From positions 1 through 51,955 of IMG/VR virus record IMGVR_UViG_3300031825_000016: DNA of 51,955 nt, one strand, 5' to 3'. The stretch's first letter is position 1; each line of letters starts with the position of its first letter. The DNA is from a virus. The position numbers were made by a program, and so were the translations under genes. Below the pieces are notes generated by a model. That model saw nothing but the letters and a program-made list of their open reading frames with translations, was not told where the DNA came from and did not search any database. Below are positions 21,610-30,248 of this stretch, piece by piece.

Positions 21610-22423
21610 TTTGATACGGAGCATGAAAGAAGAAATTCAAACGCTTGAACAGTTTGACGCTGTCGGCAGTACAGCATACGTTGCCATGCGGTATGGCGTT
21701 GATCATGGAGATGCTCACCTGTACCGCAAAGAACTGGAAAAACGAGTCGTGAAAAGGGAGGAAGAAAACGTTATGAGGCATGTAACTGGCGAATCGCTTG
21801 CTGCTGGCAAGCTAAAAGCAGACAAAATGAGAGCTGAGATAACGACCATTGAACAATTCCTGGATATTGGAACAGTTGCCAATTTAGCTAAGAAGTATGA
21901 CGTTGCTGTTTCAACCGCCCATGCCTGGCACAAAAAACTGACTGCAGATGCGAAGGCCAAAAGGCAGAAAAAAACAGCGGCTGCTCCCATCGAGACTGAA
22001 GCTGTTACCGAAACCACCGGAACCGTACCTAAAACTGCGGAAAGTGTACCCGAGACTGCAGAAAGCGTAACGAAAACAGCTGAATCTGTTACTACCGAAA
22101 CTCTTGAGCAATTTTTCGACACGGAGCCAGAGCCAGAGCTGCCAAAGGCTAGCGTTATGATTGAAAAGCCCGTACAGATTAGACCCACCACTGCCAGGGA
22201 AGAACTGGCCCTTGAACTGCTCAATTGTGTGGAGATAATCGTGTCAAATAGGCATAAGTTCGACCAGGCCAGCAGGATCAAGGAACACTTTGAATCTATT
22301 CGCGAGGCTCACCAGAACGCAATCGATACCTCTGCTTCTCCGGCTGATGTATTTTTACACAAGCGGGATCTTGAGATCATCAAGCAAATCGAAGCTGGCC
22401 TATTGGCCGCACTGGTTGCTTAA
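21596..22423 (+). CDS. Protein with duplicated HTH-like units and Thr/Glu repeats, 275 aa
   Basis: ATG 21596 chosen over 21527 because GGAGGCGAGAAAGCC precedes it. Two similar units, TLEQFDAVGSTAYVAMRYGV and TIEQFLDIGTVANLAKKYDV, each followed by a helix, look like degenerate HTH domains. Residues about 135-170 hold three or four repeats of the type TAESVPE/TAESVTK. The C-terminus has a helix-rich domain (ELALELLNCVEIIVSNRHK). Possibly a DNA-binding early regulator; not assigned to a family. Confidence 0.55.
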   Translation: MSRVDLIRSMKEEIQTLEQFDAVGSTAYVAMRYGVDHGDAHLYRKELEKRVVKREEENVMRHVTGESLAAGKLKADKMRAEITTIEQFLDIGTVANLAKKYDVAVSTAHAWHKKLTADAKAKRQKKTAAAPIETEAVTETTGTVPKTAESVPETAESVTKTAESVTTETLEQFFDTEPEPELPKASVMIEKPVQIRPTTAREELALELLNCVEIIVSNRHKFDQASRIKEHFESIREAHQNAIDTSASPADVFLHKRDLEIIKQIEAGLLAALVA

Positions 22424-22424
22424 G

Positions 22425-22652
22425 ATGACATTCCTCAGACTGCTGTTCCCCGAATTCTTCGACCACCTTAAGGCCTGCGGAGGCTGTACTGCTGATACTC
22501 GCGACAACTGCCCTTTCGAGCTCACCTGCGGCTATGTTGAGAGACGCGCAAAGCTGAAAGGAGAACACTGTGGCCCGGTTTTTGATCATCTTGCTATTCC
22601 TGACGCTGTGCTCGTTGAGAATAGCAATACCAAAGACCTCGCACACGGCTGA
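22425..22652 (+). CDS. Cysteine-rich hypothetical protein, 75 aa
   Basis: ATG directly after the preceding stop. CGGC, CPFELTC and C residues near 16-35 suggest one metal site. The second half overlaps the 3D-domain gene in another frame, so the true end is less certain. No family recognised. Confidence 0.45.
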   Translation: MTFLRLLFPEFFDHLKACGGCTADTRDNCPFELTCGYVERRAKLKGEHCGPVFDHLAIPDAVLVENSNTKDLAHG

Positions 22653-23010
22653 GCCTCCGCCAGCCGTACATGGGCCCGTAGTGCCAGCGACTACGGTTAG
22701 CAGGGGAGAGTCAGAGGTGCGGGCAGAGCGCAGGGTAATGAGGGTATCAGCGTACACTCCGCATGATCCGGGGATGAATGGTAAAGGGATTACAGCCAGC
22801 GGGAGACGGGCTCGGGAAGGGGTTACGATTGCAGCCCCTTCCGAGATCCCATTAGGGACTAAGCTTTACATTCCGGCACTGGGGCATGAGTACATTGTCG
22901 AGGATCGGGGCGGGGCTATCAAGGGGGACAAGCTGGACTTGTTTTTCGAAAACAGGAAAGATGCGTTGAAGTTCGGGGTACAGCGCCTTGAAGTAGAGAT
23001 TAGGGAGTGA
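22570..23010 (+). CDS. Secreted 3D-domain (RlpA-like) protein
   Basis: GTG with AAAGGAGAACACT upstream. Residues 1-22 form a signal peptide (ARFLIILLFLTLCSLRIA). Residues about 58-146 form a 3D domain: VSAYTPHDPGMNGKGITASG, GTKLYIPALGHEYIVEDRGG, DKLDLFF. The three Asp residues that name the family are present. Related proteins act on peptidoglycan. In an early operon it may remodel the wall or be a lysogen cargo. Confidence 0.85.
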   Translation: MARFLIILLFLTLCSLRIAIPKTSHTAEPPPAVHGPVVPATTVSRGESEVRAERRVMRVSAYTPHDPGMNGKGITASGRRAREGVTIAAPSEIPLGTKLYIPALGHEYIVEDRGGAIKGDKLDLFFENRKDALKFGVQRLEVEIRE

Positions 23011-23360
23011 TATTGGTGCAAAGAGCGTTAGATAAGCTAAAAGCCGAGATGGACTCGAGTAAAAATCCCTATGTGCAAGTAGTGGGTGCCTTCTTAGTGC
23101 AGCACCTGGGTAAAAACCATCAGGACGCCGAGAAAATTCTGGTTGCCGACAAGACTATCGCCAAGAGCCTTGATGCGATGAAGACGGAGGCTAGTAAGAA
23201 GAAGGTCGGGAATTGCGCTGTACTGACGGATGCCGAAGGATTCGGGGTTGTGCTGAAATACTTTGGGATTGAGGCCGCTGCAGATGTTCAAGTGCCGGCC
23301 GCACCAGTACCGAAACCTGCAGTTGAGTTTGATGTTAAACTCGAAGACTTCGGGCTGTAG
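23007..23360 (+). CDS. PcfK-like protein
   Basis: 117 residues from GTG, overlapping the previous stop. MKTEASKKKVGNCAVLTDAE and GFGVVLKYFGIEA match my memory of PcfK-like proteins. The family takes its name from a gene of enterococcal conjugative plasmid pCF10. It sits one small gene before a PcfJ-like gene, the usual pairing. Function unknown. Confidence 0.75.
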   Translation: MILVQRALDKLKAEMDSSKNPYVQVVGAFLVQHLGKNHQDAEKILVADKTIAKSLDAMKTEASKKKVGNCAVLTDAEGFGVVLKYFGIEAAADVQVPAAPVPKPAVEFDVKLEDFGL

Positions 23361-23373
23361 GGGGTGCGAGGGA

Positions 23374-23550
23374 ATGAACCGATGTGAGGACTGCGACAAG
23401 GTTTTATTCGAGCAAAGAATGCCCGTTACCGAAGTGTTTTGCCAGGCAAAGGGCAAAAGAAAGCTCAAGAGTTTAGCGCCTCGGGTGCAATTCAGCATGA
23501 AGGCCCCGGGATGGTGCCCGAATCCAAAAGGCGGTGGATCGGATGAATGA
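23374..23550 (+). CDS. Cysteine-containing small protein, 58 aa
   Basis: ATG with GGGTGCGAGGG upstream. CEDC near residue 4, a lone Cys near 24, and GWCPNP near 47 suggest one zinc site. It lies between PcfK and PcfJ and overlaps the latter by 8 bases. No family recognised. Confidence 0.55.
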   Translation: MNRCEDCDKVLFEQRMPVTEVFCQAKGKRKLKSLAPRVQFSMKAPGWCPNPKGGGSDE

Positions 23551-25105
23551 CCTACCTGATAAAGACTTCCTAGCCCACTTCCCTCCCAAGGTCAGCCAGG
23601 CCATGGTGGATTACGCCAGGGACGTTGCCTTTTCCTGGTCGCGGTACATCTTCACCAGACGCCAGGGGAAGCAGCAGTATGGTTACTGTACCCACTGCCA
23701 AAAGGAGTTCAAAACTGAAAAGCTAAAGCATAACGATAGAGTCAATTGTCCGGAGTGTGGGAGCAGCTGCCTGGTACGGTCCAGCGGGATAAGCCGTAAA
23801 AGGCTGATCGACGAAGCCTACTTTGTCTGGTACGACCGGTCCGGAGTAGACCCGAACACCATAGTCGCCACAGGGGTTTACGCAGTCCGGGACTACCGGG
23901 GCAATTATTACCGGGTTGAAATCCAGTTCGAGACTGCTGCCATGTACGTCTTCGAGCCGGGTAAGCCGAGGATGATTAAGCGGTCGGTATATTACTCCGA
24001 AGAAAAAGATTACTGCATGGTAGGCCGGTGGGAGAAGTGCAGATCAGTGTACTCAATCTTTAATCAAGGCCACATTGCAAATATTCCATCGACCTACACC
24101 CGAGACAGAATCAAAAAGCTCGTTCAGAGCACTCCATTCCAGTACAGTACCTGGGAGGAATACAACCACGAGGATATGACCAGATTCTTTGCCTTGTACG
24201 CCAAATCGCCCTGTATCGAGTATCTGACTAAATTGGGCATGACTGACCTGGTAGAGGCTAAGCTGAGAGGCTACAACACCATGGGGGCGATCAACTGGCG
24301 GGGGAAGACGCTGCTGAAGGTCCTGAAACTCAGCAAGCAGGAGTTCAACGAGATCCGGAAGCGGAAACTGCATGTCAGCTTTTTCTTACTTCACATCCTG
24401 CAGACCTCCCGGAAGCTGGGATGGGGGTTGAGTTTGGACGATGCTTTGGAAATTGAAGCTTGGGATTCTGGCTATGGCCATTATTTCAAGGACTTTGTAA
24501 AGCTGACAGTTTACGCTCCGGCAAAGAAAATCCTAGCTTATATGACCAAGCAGTACAAAAAGGACAAAAAGCAATATTACCAAAAAGCCAGTGTCCTCAT
24601 TACCTGGCGGGACTACATATCGGATGCCATAAAACTAGAGATGGATGTGACCTCAGAGCAGGTGCTATTCCCGAAAAGTGCCTGGAATGCTCATCAGAAC
24701 ACAATCAAACAGATACAAATCAAGGCGGATGAAGAGCTGAAACGCCAGGTCGCAGAGAGGAATGCCAAGCTAAAAAATTATCGGTTTAAATATAAAGGCC
24801 TGCTCATCCGGGCCGCGGCCACCGCTGATGAATTGATCGAAGAGGGTAAAGCACTGAACCATTGTGTCGGTGGATATGCGCGAAGACACGCCAATGGAGA
24901 ATGTACTATCTTGTTTATCCGCAAAGCTTCAGAACCTGACAAGCCTTTTTTTACGGTAGAAGTCAGAGGGGACCATATCGTGCAGATCCAAGGACATAGC
25001 AATAAACAGCAACCCACTGCGGATGTATGGGAGTTTGTCGAAGCCTTCAAGGCTCAGAAGCTGACCAAGAAAAAGCCCAAATCAAGAGTTAAGATCCCAG
25101 CGTAA
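23543..25105 (+). CDS. PcfJ-like protein
   Basis: About 520 residues; ATG 23543 preferred to GTG 23534. A zinc ribbon lies near residues 45-75 (CTHCQKEF, CPECGSSC). The PcfJ signature is near the C-terminus: GKALNHCVGGYARRHANGEC, ILFIRKASEPDKPFFTVEV, VQIQGHSNKQ. PcfJ and PcfK are paired on conjugative plasmids and many Bacillota phages. Biochemical role unknown; the zinc ribbon and catalytic-looking NHCVGG box suggest an enzyme acting on nucleic acid. Confidence 0.85.
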   Translation: MNDLPDKDFLAHFPPKVSQAMVDYARDVAFSWSRYIFTRRQGKQQYGYCTHCQKEFKTEKLKHNDRVNCPECGSSCLVRSSGISRKRLIDEAYFVWYDRSGVDPNTIVATGVYAVRDYRGNYYRVEIQFETAAMYVFEPGKPRMIKRSVYYSEEKDYCMVGRWEKCRSVYSIFNQGHIANIPSTYTRDRIKKLVQSTPFQYSTWEEYNHEDMTRFFALYAKSPCIEYLTKLGMTDLVEAKLRGYNTMGAINWRGKTLLKVLKLSKQEFNEIRKRKLHVSFFLLHILQTSRKLGWGLSLDDALEIEAWDSGYGHYFKDFVKLTVYAPAKKILAYMTKQYKKDKKQYYQKASVLITWRDYISDAIKLEMDVTSEQVLFPKSAWNAHQNTIKQIQIKADEELKRQVAERNAKLKNYRFKYKGLLIRAAATADELIEEGKALNHCVGGYARRHANGECTILFIRKASEPDKPFFTVEVRGDHIVQIQGHSNKQQPTADVWEFVEAFKAQKLTKKKPKSRVKIPA

Positions 25106-25117
25106 GGAGGAAAGAGC

Positions 25118-26137
25118 ATGAGTGAACTTGCGGCAACCTACGGTGAAATAGCAACGCGCACCCCAGCCACCATAGCGATCGAGATAAACAGCATCAAGGA
25201 CCAGGCAAAGAGGATACTGCTGTCCAGCTCAATCGAAATCGGCCGCCGGCTGGTTGAAGCCAAAACAATGATTCCCCACGGCGAATGGGGGATCTGGCTG
25301 GAAAAGTCTGTGGACTACAGCCAAAGCACCGCCAACAATCTAATGAAAATATTCCAGGAATACGGAGCTGATCAAATCTCTATTTTCGGGGCAGAACCAA
25401 AATCCCAAGCGCTTGGGAATTTGAGCTACACCCAGGCGGTTGCCCTGCTGGGGATCCCGGCTGAAGAACGGGAACAGTTTGTCGAGGAGAACGATCTGGA
25501 CAGCATGACCACCCGGGAGTTGCAGCAGGCGATTAAAGACCGGGACCAGGCCATTAAGGAAAAGGTAGAAATTGAAAAGCGGCTTGATAACACGAGAGAA
25601 GTTAACGCTCAAATCAGTGAGACCCTCCAAAAGGAGCGACAGACAAAAGAAACCTTATCCGCGAGTTATGACAGGCTCGAGAAAACAAACCATGAGCATT
25701 ACGAAACCGCTAAACGTCTTAAAAAAGAGCTTGAAGATGCCAAAGCTTCCGGAAATACGAATCAGACAACTTTCCTTCAGGAGCAACTTGAACAGGCTGA
25801 AGGGGAGCTGGCTAACTCTCTTAAAAAGATTGAGGACCTTGAACGTCAGCTAAAGGAGCCGGTTGAAGTTACAACGGCCAGCGAGATCATTGAGAAAGTG
25901 CCGGAGGAAGTTGAACGCGAACTCGAGGCGCTGCGGGCAAAAACCCGGGAGCTTGAAGCTAAAGCCGAAAAGCCGCAGAGCCCGGCTGATCGAAAATTTA
26001 GGATGCAGTTTGAATTGCTCGGGAAGGTATTTGGTGATCTACTTGGATCCCTGGGAGATGTCGAGGATCCGGAAGCCCGGGAGAAATACAAACATGCTGT
26101 GCTTGGGCTGATTGGCAAGATGGAGGAACGGCTATGA
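25118..26137 (+). CDS. DUF3102 protein with coiled coil
   Basis: 339 residues, ATG after AAGGAGGAAAGAGC. Residues 1-110 follow DUF3102: LLSSSIEIGRRLVEAKTMIP, HGEWGIWLEKSVDYSQSTAN, SYTQAVALLG. Residues about 130-280 form a long coiled coil. The DNA palindrome at 25399-25422 encodes KSQALGNL inside the DUF3102 part. Such proteins are common in phage replication operons; role unknown. Confidence 0.8.
   Translation: MSELAATYGEIATRTPATIAIEINSIKDQAKRILLSSSIEIGRRLVEAKTMIPHGEWGIWLEKSVDYSQSTANNLMKIFQEYGADQISIFGAEPKSQALGNLSYTQAVALLGIPAEEREQFVEENDLDSMTTRELQQAIKDRDQAIKEKVEIEKRLDNTREVNAQISETLQKERQTKETLSASYDRLEKTNHEHYETAKRLKKELEDAKASGNTNQTTFLQEQLEQAEGELANSLKKIEDLERQLKEPVEVTTASEIIEKVPEEVERELEALRAKTRELEAKAEKPQSPADRKFRMQFELLGKVFGDLLGSLGDVEDPEAREKYKHAVLGLIGKMEERL
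25399..25422. repeat. Palindrome copy 2, inside DUF3102 gene
   Basis: Core TCCCAAGCGCTTGGGA with A-rich and AATTT flanks; one mismatch in the 24-base window. Unlike copies 1 and 3 it lies within a coding sequence, where it reads KSQALGNL. Confidence 0.85.
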
Positions 26138-26445
26138 TCGGAGGTTTCCTGAGCAAATTCAGCTTCAGCTTCCCGAAGACAATTTTCGTAAGTCAGAACC
26201 TTGGCTCAACTCAGCTGAATCACATCGCTGGCGAATTCGAAGAAGCTAACACCGCCTACAAAGATTATGTTATTGGCGCTGAAAACATTGACCATTTTGC
26301 CGAGGAGGTTATGGACCTATACCACAGCACGGAGACTATGCTCCGGATCCTCGAAGAGCGGTATCGCGTCAACCTGAAAAAGCTGCAGATGCAAATCGTC
26401 CAGAAGAACAATAAGCGCAACTATTACGATTCTATGAAAGGGTGA
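26134..26445 (+). CDS. MazG-like nucleotide pyrophosphohydrolase
   Basis: 103 residues, ATG overlapping the DUF3102 stop. HIAGEFEEANTAYKDYV and HFAEEVMDLYHSTETMLRIL give the ExxE...ExxD arrangement of MazG-type enzymes, and QKNNKRNYYD resembles the usual end. It would hydrolyse nucleoside triphosphates to monophosphates and may counter stringent signalling or clear damaged nucleotides. Assignment by motif only. Confidence 0.65.
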   Translation: MIGGFLSKFSFSFPKTIFVSQNLGSTQLNHIAGEFEEANTAYKDYVIGAENIDHFAEEVMDLYHSTETMLRILEERYRVNLKKLQMQIVQKNNKRNYYDSMKG

Positions 26446-26450
26446 GTGGC

Positions 26451-27740
26451 ATGACTATTAAAATCAATAAGCTTGAAATTGAAAACGTTAAGCGTGTCAA
26501 AGCTGTAAAAATTGAGCCTACCGCCAACGGCCTGACTGTAGTCGGTGGTAAGAATAATCAAGGCAAAACATCGGTCCTGGATGCAATCGCCTGGGCACTA
26601 GGAGGTGAGAAATATCGTCCATCACAGGCCCAGAGGGACGGATCAGTTATCCCGCCTTCCCTGCACATGGTAATGAGTAACGGGCTTGTCATCGAGCGCA
26701 AGGGCAAAAACAGCGACCTGAAGGTGTTAGACCCCTCTGGCCGGAAGGGCGGCCAACAGCTGCTGAACGAGTTTGTGGAACAGCTGGCTTTGGACCTGCC
26801 GAAGTTCATACAGGCCAGTAACAAAGAAAAGGCTGAAACATTACTGAAGATCATCGGCGTGGGAGACAGGCTCTTCGAGCTGGAACGGCAAGAGCAAGAG
26901 CTGTACAACAGGCGACGCACAATCGGGCAGATTGCTGACCAGAAACAGAAATTTGCCAAAGAAATGCCTCATAATCCCGATGCGCCGAAAGAGCCCATAT
27001 CCGCATCAGAATTGATCAAGCAGCAGCAGGAAATCCTCGCCCGGAATGGTGACAACCAGCGGAAACGCCAAAGGCTGAGTAGCCTTGAGTCTGAGTTGAG
27101 CTCTCTCAATAGGCAAATTGATGAACTTCTCAAGTGCCATGCGATTCTCCTGGAGGATGTGGAAATCGCCCGCAAGTCAGCCCTTGACCTGCACGATGAA
27201 TCAACCGCGGAACTGGAGGCCAATATCACCAATATTGAAGCGATTAACCGGAAGGTTAGGGCCAACCTTGATAAGGACAAAGCTGAAGAAGATGCGGCGG
27301 ACTATGGCAACCAATACCTGGCGCTTTCGGACCAGATCGATAAAGTAAGGCAAGCGAAGACTGACCTGCTTCAGAGTGCTAATTTGCCGCTTCCTGGCCT
27401 TTCTGTAGTTGATGGGGAGTTGACCTACAACGGCAAGAAATGGGACTGCATGAGCGGCTCTGAGGAGCTTATAGTATCAACTGCCATCGTCCGGAAGCTG
27501 AATCCGAATTGCGGTTTTGTGTTGCTGGATAAATTGGAGCAAATGGATCTGGACACCTTGCAAGAGTTCGGCCAGTGGCTGGAAGCAGAAGGCCTGCAGG
27601 CTATCGCTACCAGGGTCAGCACCGGGGAGGAATGTTCGATTTTAATTCAAGACGGTTATGTAGTCGGAGCAGAGCAGCCCTCCGAGCAACCCGTCGAACA
27701 GCCGGTTGAACAGCCTAAATGGAAGGCAGGTGCATTTTGA
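26451..27740 (+). CDS. SbcC/RecF-like phage ATPase
   Basis: About 429 residues; ATG 26451 preferred to GTG 26442. Walker A GGKNNQGKTSVLDAI lies near residues 32-46, a coiled coil at about 140-310 (RQEQELYNRRRTIGQ, RQRLSSLESELSSLNRQIDE) and a Walker B-like CGFVLLDKLEQMDLDT near 350. Phage members sit with single-strand annealing or RecA-like genes and process DNA ends. A VEQP repeat precedes the C-terminus. Confidence 0.8.
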   Translation: MTIKINKLEIENVKRVKAVKIEPTANGLTVVGGKNNQGKTSVLDAIAWALGGEKYRPSQAQRDGSVIPPSLHMVMSNGLVIERKGKNSDLKVLDPSGRKGGQQLLNEFVEQLALDLPKFIQASNKEKAETLLKIIGVGDRLFELERQEQELYNRRRTIGQIADQKQKFAKEMPHNPDAPKEPISASELIKQQQEILARNGDNQRKRQRLSSLESELSSLNRQIDELLKCHAILLEDVEIARKSALDLHDESTAELEANITNIEAINRKVRANLDKDKAEEDAADYGNQYLALSDQIDKVRQAKTDLLQSANLPLPGLSVVDGELTYNGKKWDCMSGSEELIVSTAIVRKLNPNCGFVLLDKLEQMDLDTLQEFGQWLEAEGLQAIATRVSTGEECSILIQDGYVVGAEQPSEQPVEQPVEQPKWKAGAF

Positions 27741-28852
27741 TGCAAGGCACTGACGGTATTATCGAAAGCGCTCAGAAGGTCGTTGTATACGGGCCTGAAG
27801 GAATTGGAAAATCAACTTTCGCAATGCATTTTCCTAGGGCAAAGTTCTGCGATACCGAGGGCAGTACAAAGAAGTTGCCCGTTTCCCGGACTCCAAAGCC
27901 AAGTAGTTGGACCATGATTCTTGAACAGGTTCGCTATTATATCAGAAATCCCCATGAGATCGGAACCTTTATTATTGATACGGGAGATTGGGCAGAAAAA
28001 CTGTGCGTCAGAGAGCTATGCGCTACAAAGAAAAAGGACGGCATTGAAGACTTCGGATATGGAAAGGGTTACACCTACGCATCTGAGGAATTTGGTAAGC
28101 TACTAAACCTTCTGGAAGAACTTGTTGAGCGTGGCGTAAATGTTGTTATAACAGCCCATGCTCAGATGCGTAAATTCGAACAACCAGACGAAATGCCAAG
28201 CTATGACCGTTGGGAAATGAAAATGACAAAGCAGGTCTCCCCGATGGTGCGTGAATGGGCCGACATGGTGCTTTTTGCGAATTACAAGACTTATGTCGTT
28301 AAGGCTGAGGATAAAGACAAAAAGGGCAAAGCTCAGGGTGGCAAGCGGGTTATGCATACATGCCATCATCCTTGCTGGGATGCGAAGAACCGAGACAACT
28401 TAAAAGAGGAATTGCCGTTTGATTTTTCCGAGATCCAGCACTGTATTCCTGATATCAACGCTGATAAAAAGCAAAATATCGCTCCACCTTCTGCTCCTCC
28501 AGTACAAGCTGTAGTTAATCCTGGAACGCCAATGGAAGCGCAACAAGCTACAGTAACTGCACCTCCTACTCCTCTAACACCTACGACAACAGAACCGCCC
28601 AAAGCTGATCCACCCAAGGTAGAACCTACTCCTAATGACCTCTCAGTCGTTCCTAAGCCCCTGGCTGACTTGATGGGACCCAACGCTGTAACAGTGCAGG
28701 AGATTCAGCAGGTGGTGGCCAGCCGGGGTTACTATCCGGAAAATACCCCTATTGAAAACTATGATCCGGATTTTATTTCCGGGGTGTTGGTCGGGGCCTG
28801 GCCACAGGTTTTTCAAATGATCCAAGCAATAAGAGAAAATACACCATTTTAA
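27740..28852 (+). CDS. Sak4-like RecA-type ATPase (AAA_24)
   Basis: 370 residues; ATG 27740 overlaps the previous stop (TGATG) and is preferred to 27719. Walker A GPEGIGKST at residues 16-24, Walker B GTFIIDTGD near 73-81, VVITAHAQM near 136. The C-terminal third is Pro/Thr-rich and disordered, followed by a small helical end. Sak4-type proteins support annealing-based recombination together with a single-strand binding partner; the DUF669 gene downstream may fill that role. Confidence 0.8.
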   Translation: MQGTDGIIESAQKVVVYGPEGIGKSTFAMHFPRAKFCDTEGSTKKLPVSRTPKPSSWTMILEQVRYYIRNPHEIGTFIIDTGDWAEKLCVRELCATKKKDGIEDFGYGKGYTYASEEFGKLLNLLEELVERGVNVVITAHAQMRKFEQPDEMPSYDRWEMKMTKQVSPMVREWADMVLFANYKTYVVKAEDKDKKGKAQGGKRVMHTCHHPCWDAKNRDNLKEELPFDFSEIQHCIPDINADKKQNIAPPSAPPVQAVVNPGTPMEAQQATVTAPPTPLTPTTTEPPKADPPKVEPTPNDLSVVPKPLADLMGPNAVTVQEIQQVVASRGYYPENTPIENYDPDFISGVLVGAWPQVFQMIQAIRENTPF

Positions 28853-28870
28853 TTAAGGGGATGGTTGATT

Positions 28871-29770
28871 GTGTCTAAACAAATTTTAGTTACCCACTCA
28901 GACTTCGACGGCGCTGCCTGCGCTATCGTTTTTAAGACCTGGTTCCCGGAAGGCACCTGCTACAGTGAAAACTATGACACGGTAGACAACCGGCTCAGAG
29001 ACATTCTCCAAAATGATATACTCCCGGATCAATTATACATTGCGGATATTTCCCCCCAGGACGTAGAGGTAATTAGCCTGCTCACTTTCATCAATCAGAC
29101 AACTAATTGCAAGGTTCACCTTTTCGACCATCACAAAACGGCTATGGGACTCTGCGAGTACAGCTGGGCGATAAGGCTAGATAGTTCGAAATGCGGGGCG
29201 CTCCTGCTGTTTGACTGGATAATGAGGAACCGCATAGCATCCAGATTAACTGAAGACATCGAAAAATTGGTCTGGCACGCCAATGACTATGACCTTTGGA
29301 AGCACGAGGATCCGCATTCAAATACTCTGAACCAACTCCTGCGTTGCTTAGGATTTGATAGATTTGTAGAACGCTTTTACTGGAATTCTTCGCTGCAATT
29401 ATCAGAGGCAGAAGAACTACTTATCGAACTTGAACAGGAAAAGCAAGACCAATATATCCAGGAAGTAATGGAGCGATCAACTGAATGGTTCTCCGATTCC
29501 CAAGACCGGCCTTATGCTCTGTGCTTTGACGAGCAATATCATTCCCAGCTAGGACATGCGATTCTCGAAAATCAGGAGTTAGACGAGTGTGAGTATGTCG
29601 TAATGGTGGACCTTAAAGACCGGAGAGTCGGGCTTCGCAGCCGTAAAAATGGAGTTGATGTTTCGGAGATTGCAAAGCGGTACGGTGGAGGCGGCCACCA
29701 AGCTGCAGCAGGGTTTCAGCTTAGTCCGCTGATTATCGGAAAACTAAATACGCTTTTATTCGGAGAATAA
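28871..29770 (+). CDS. DHH/DHHA1 phosphoesterase
   Basis: About 299 residues; GTG 28871 preferred to TTG 28865 on distance from AAGGGG. Motifs: HSDFDGAACAIVF (10-22), IADISPQDVE (near 56), DHHKTAMG (near 86), NDYDLW (near 137). DHHA1 box RYGGGGHQAAAGF lies near 270. Such enzymes degrade short RNAs, pAp or cyclic dinucleotides with Mn2+. In an early phage operon with a Tad1-like gene elsewhere, a role against nucleotide-signal defence is possible but speculative. Confidence 0.9.
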   Translation: MSKQILVTHSDFDGAACAIVFKTWFPEGTCYSENYDTVDNRLRDILQNDILPDQLYIADISPQDVEVISLLTFINQTTNCKVHLFDHHKTAMGLCEYSWAIRLDSSKCGALLLFDWIMRNRIASRLTEDIEKLVWHANDYDLWKHEDPHSNTLNQLLRCLGFDRFVERFYWNSSLQLSEAEELLIELEQEKQDQYIQEVMERSTEWFSDSQDRPYALCFDEQYHSQLGHAILENQELDECEYVVMVDLKDRRVGLRSRKNGVDVSEIAKRYGGGGHQAAAGFQLSPLIIGKLNTLLFGE

Positions 29771-29799
29771 TCCAATTAAGAAAAGGGAGGATTTTTATT

Positions 29800-30246
29800 A
29801 TGAGCACTGGATATGAATTAGACTGGGACGGCCCAATTGAGAATGACGGACCGGAATTTATTACCTTACCGGAAGGCGATTATGACTTTGAGGTTATCGA
29901 GTTTGAACGCGGCAGGCATAATGGGAGCGATAAGCTGCCGCCCTGCAATAAGGCTGTTGTCCACATTAAGGTTCAAGGCGCCCAGGGTGTTACCGTTATC
30001 AAGCATCAACTGTTTCTGCACACCAACACAGAAGGACTGCTTTGTGCCTTCTTCACCGGTATCGGCCAACGGAAGAAAGGCGAAAAGGTCACGATGAATT
30101 GGAACGCTGTAGTTGGTGCAAGGGGCAGGGCAAAAGTTGGTATTCACAAATGGAATAACGATAAGGGCGAAGAATTTACCAAAAACGAAATCAAAAAGTT
30201 CTACGAGCCGGAAGAGAAAAAGGGCTTTGAGGCTGGGAGGTTTTAG
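29800..30246 (+). CDS. DUF669 protein, probable ssDNA-binding
   Basis: 148 residues, ATG after AAAAGGGAGG. ITLPEGDYDFEVIEFERGRH, NKAVVHIKVQG and NWNAVVGARGRAKVGIHKW match the DUF669 pattern, an OB-type protein often located beside Sak4-like ATPases and helicases. Acidic start and Phe-containing end (KKGFEAGRF) recall SSB-like tails. Likely single-strand binding partner of recombination and replication. Confidence 0.75.
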   Translation: MSTGYELDWDGPIENDGPEFITLPEGDYDFEVIEFERGRHNGSDKLPPCNKAVVHIKVQGAQGVTVIKHQLFLHTNTEGLLCAFFTGIGQRKKGEKVTMNWNAVVGARGRAKVGIHKWNNDKGEEFTKNEIKKFYEPEEKKGFEAGRF

Positions 30247-30248
30247 CC

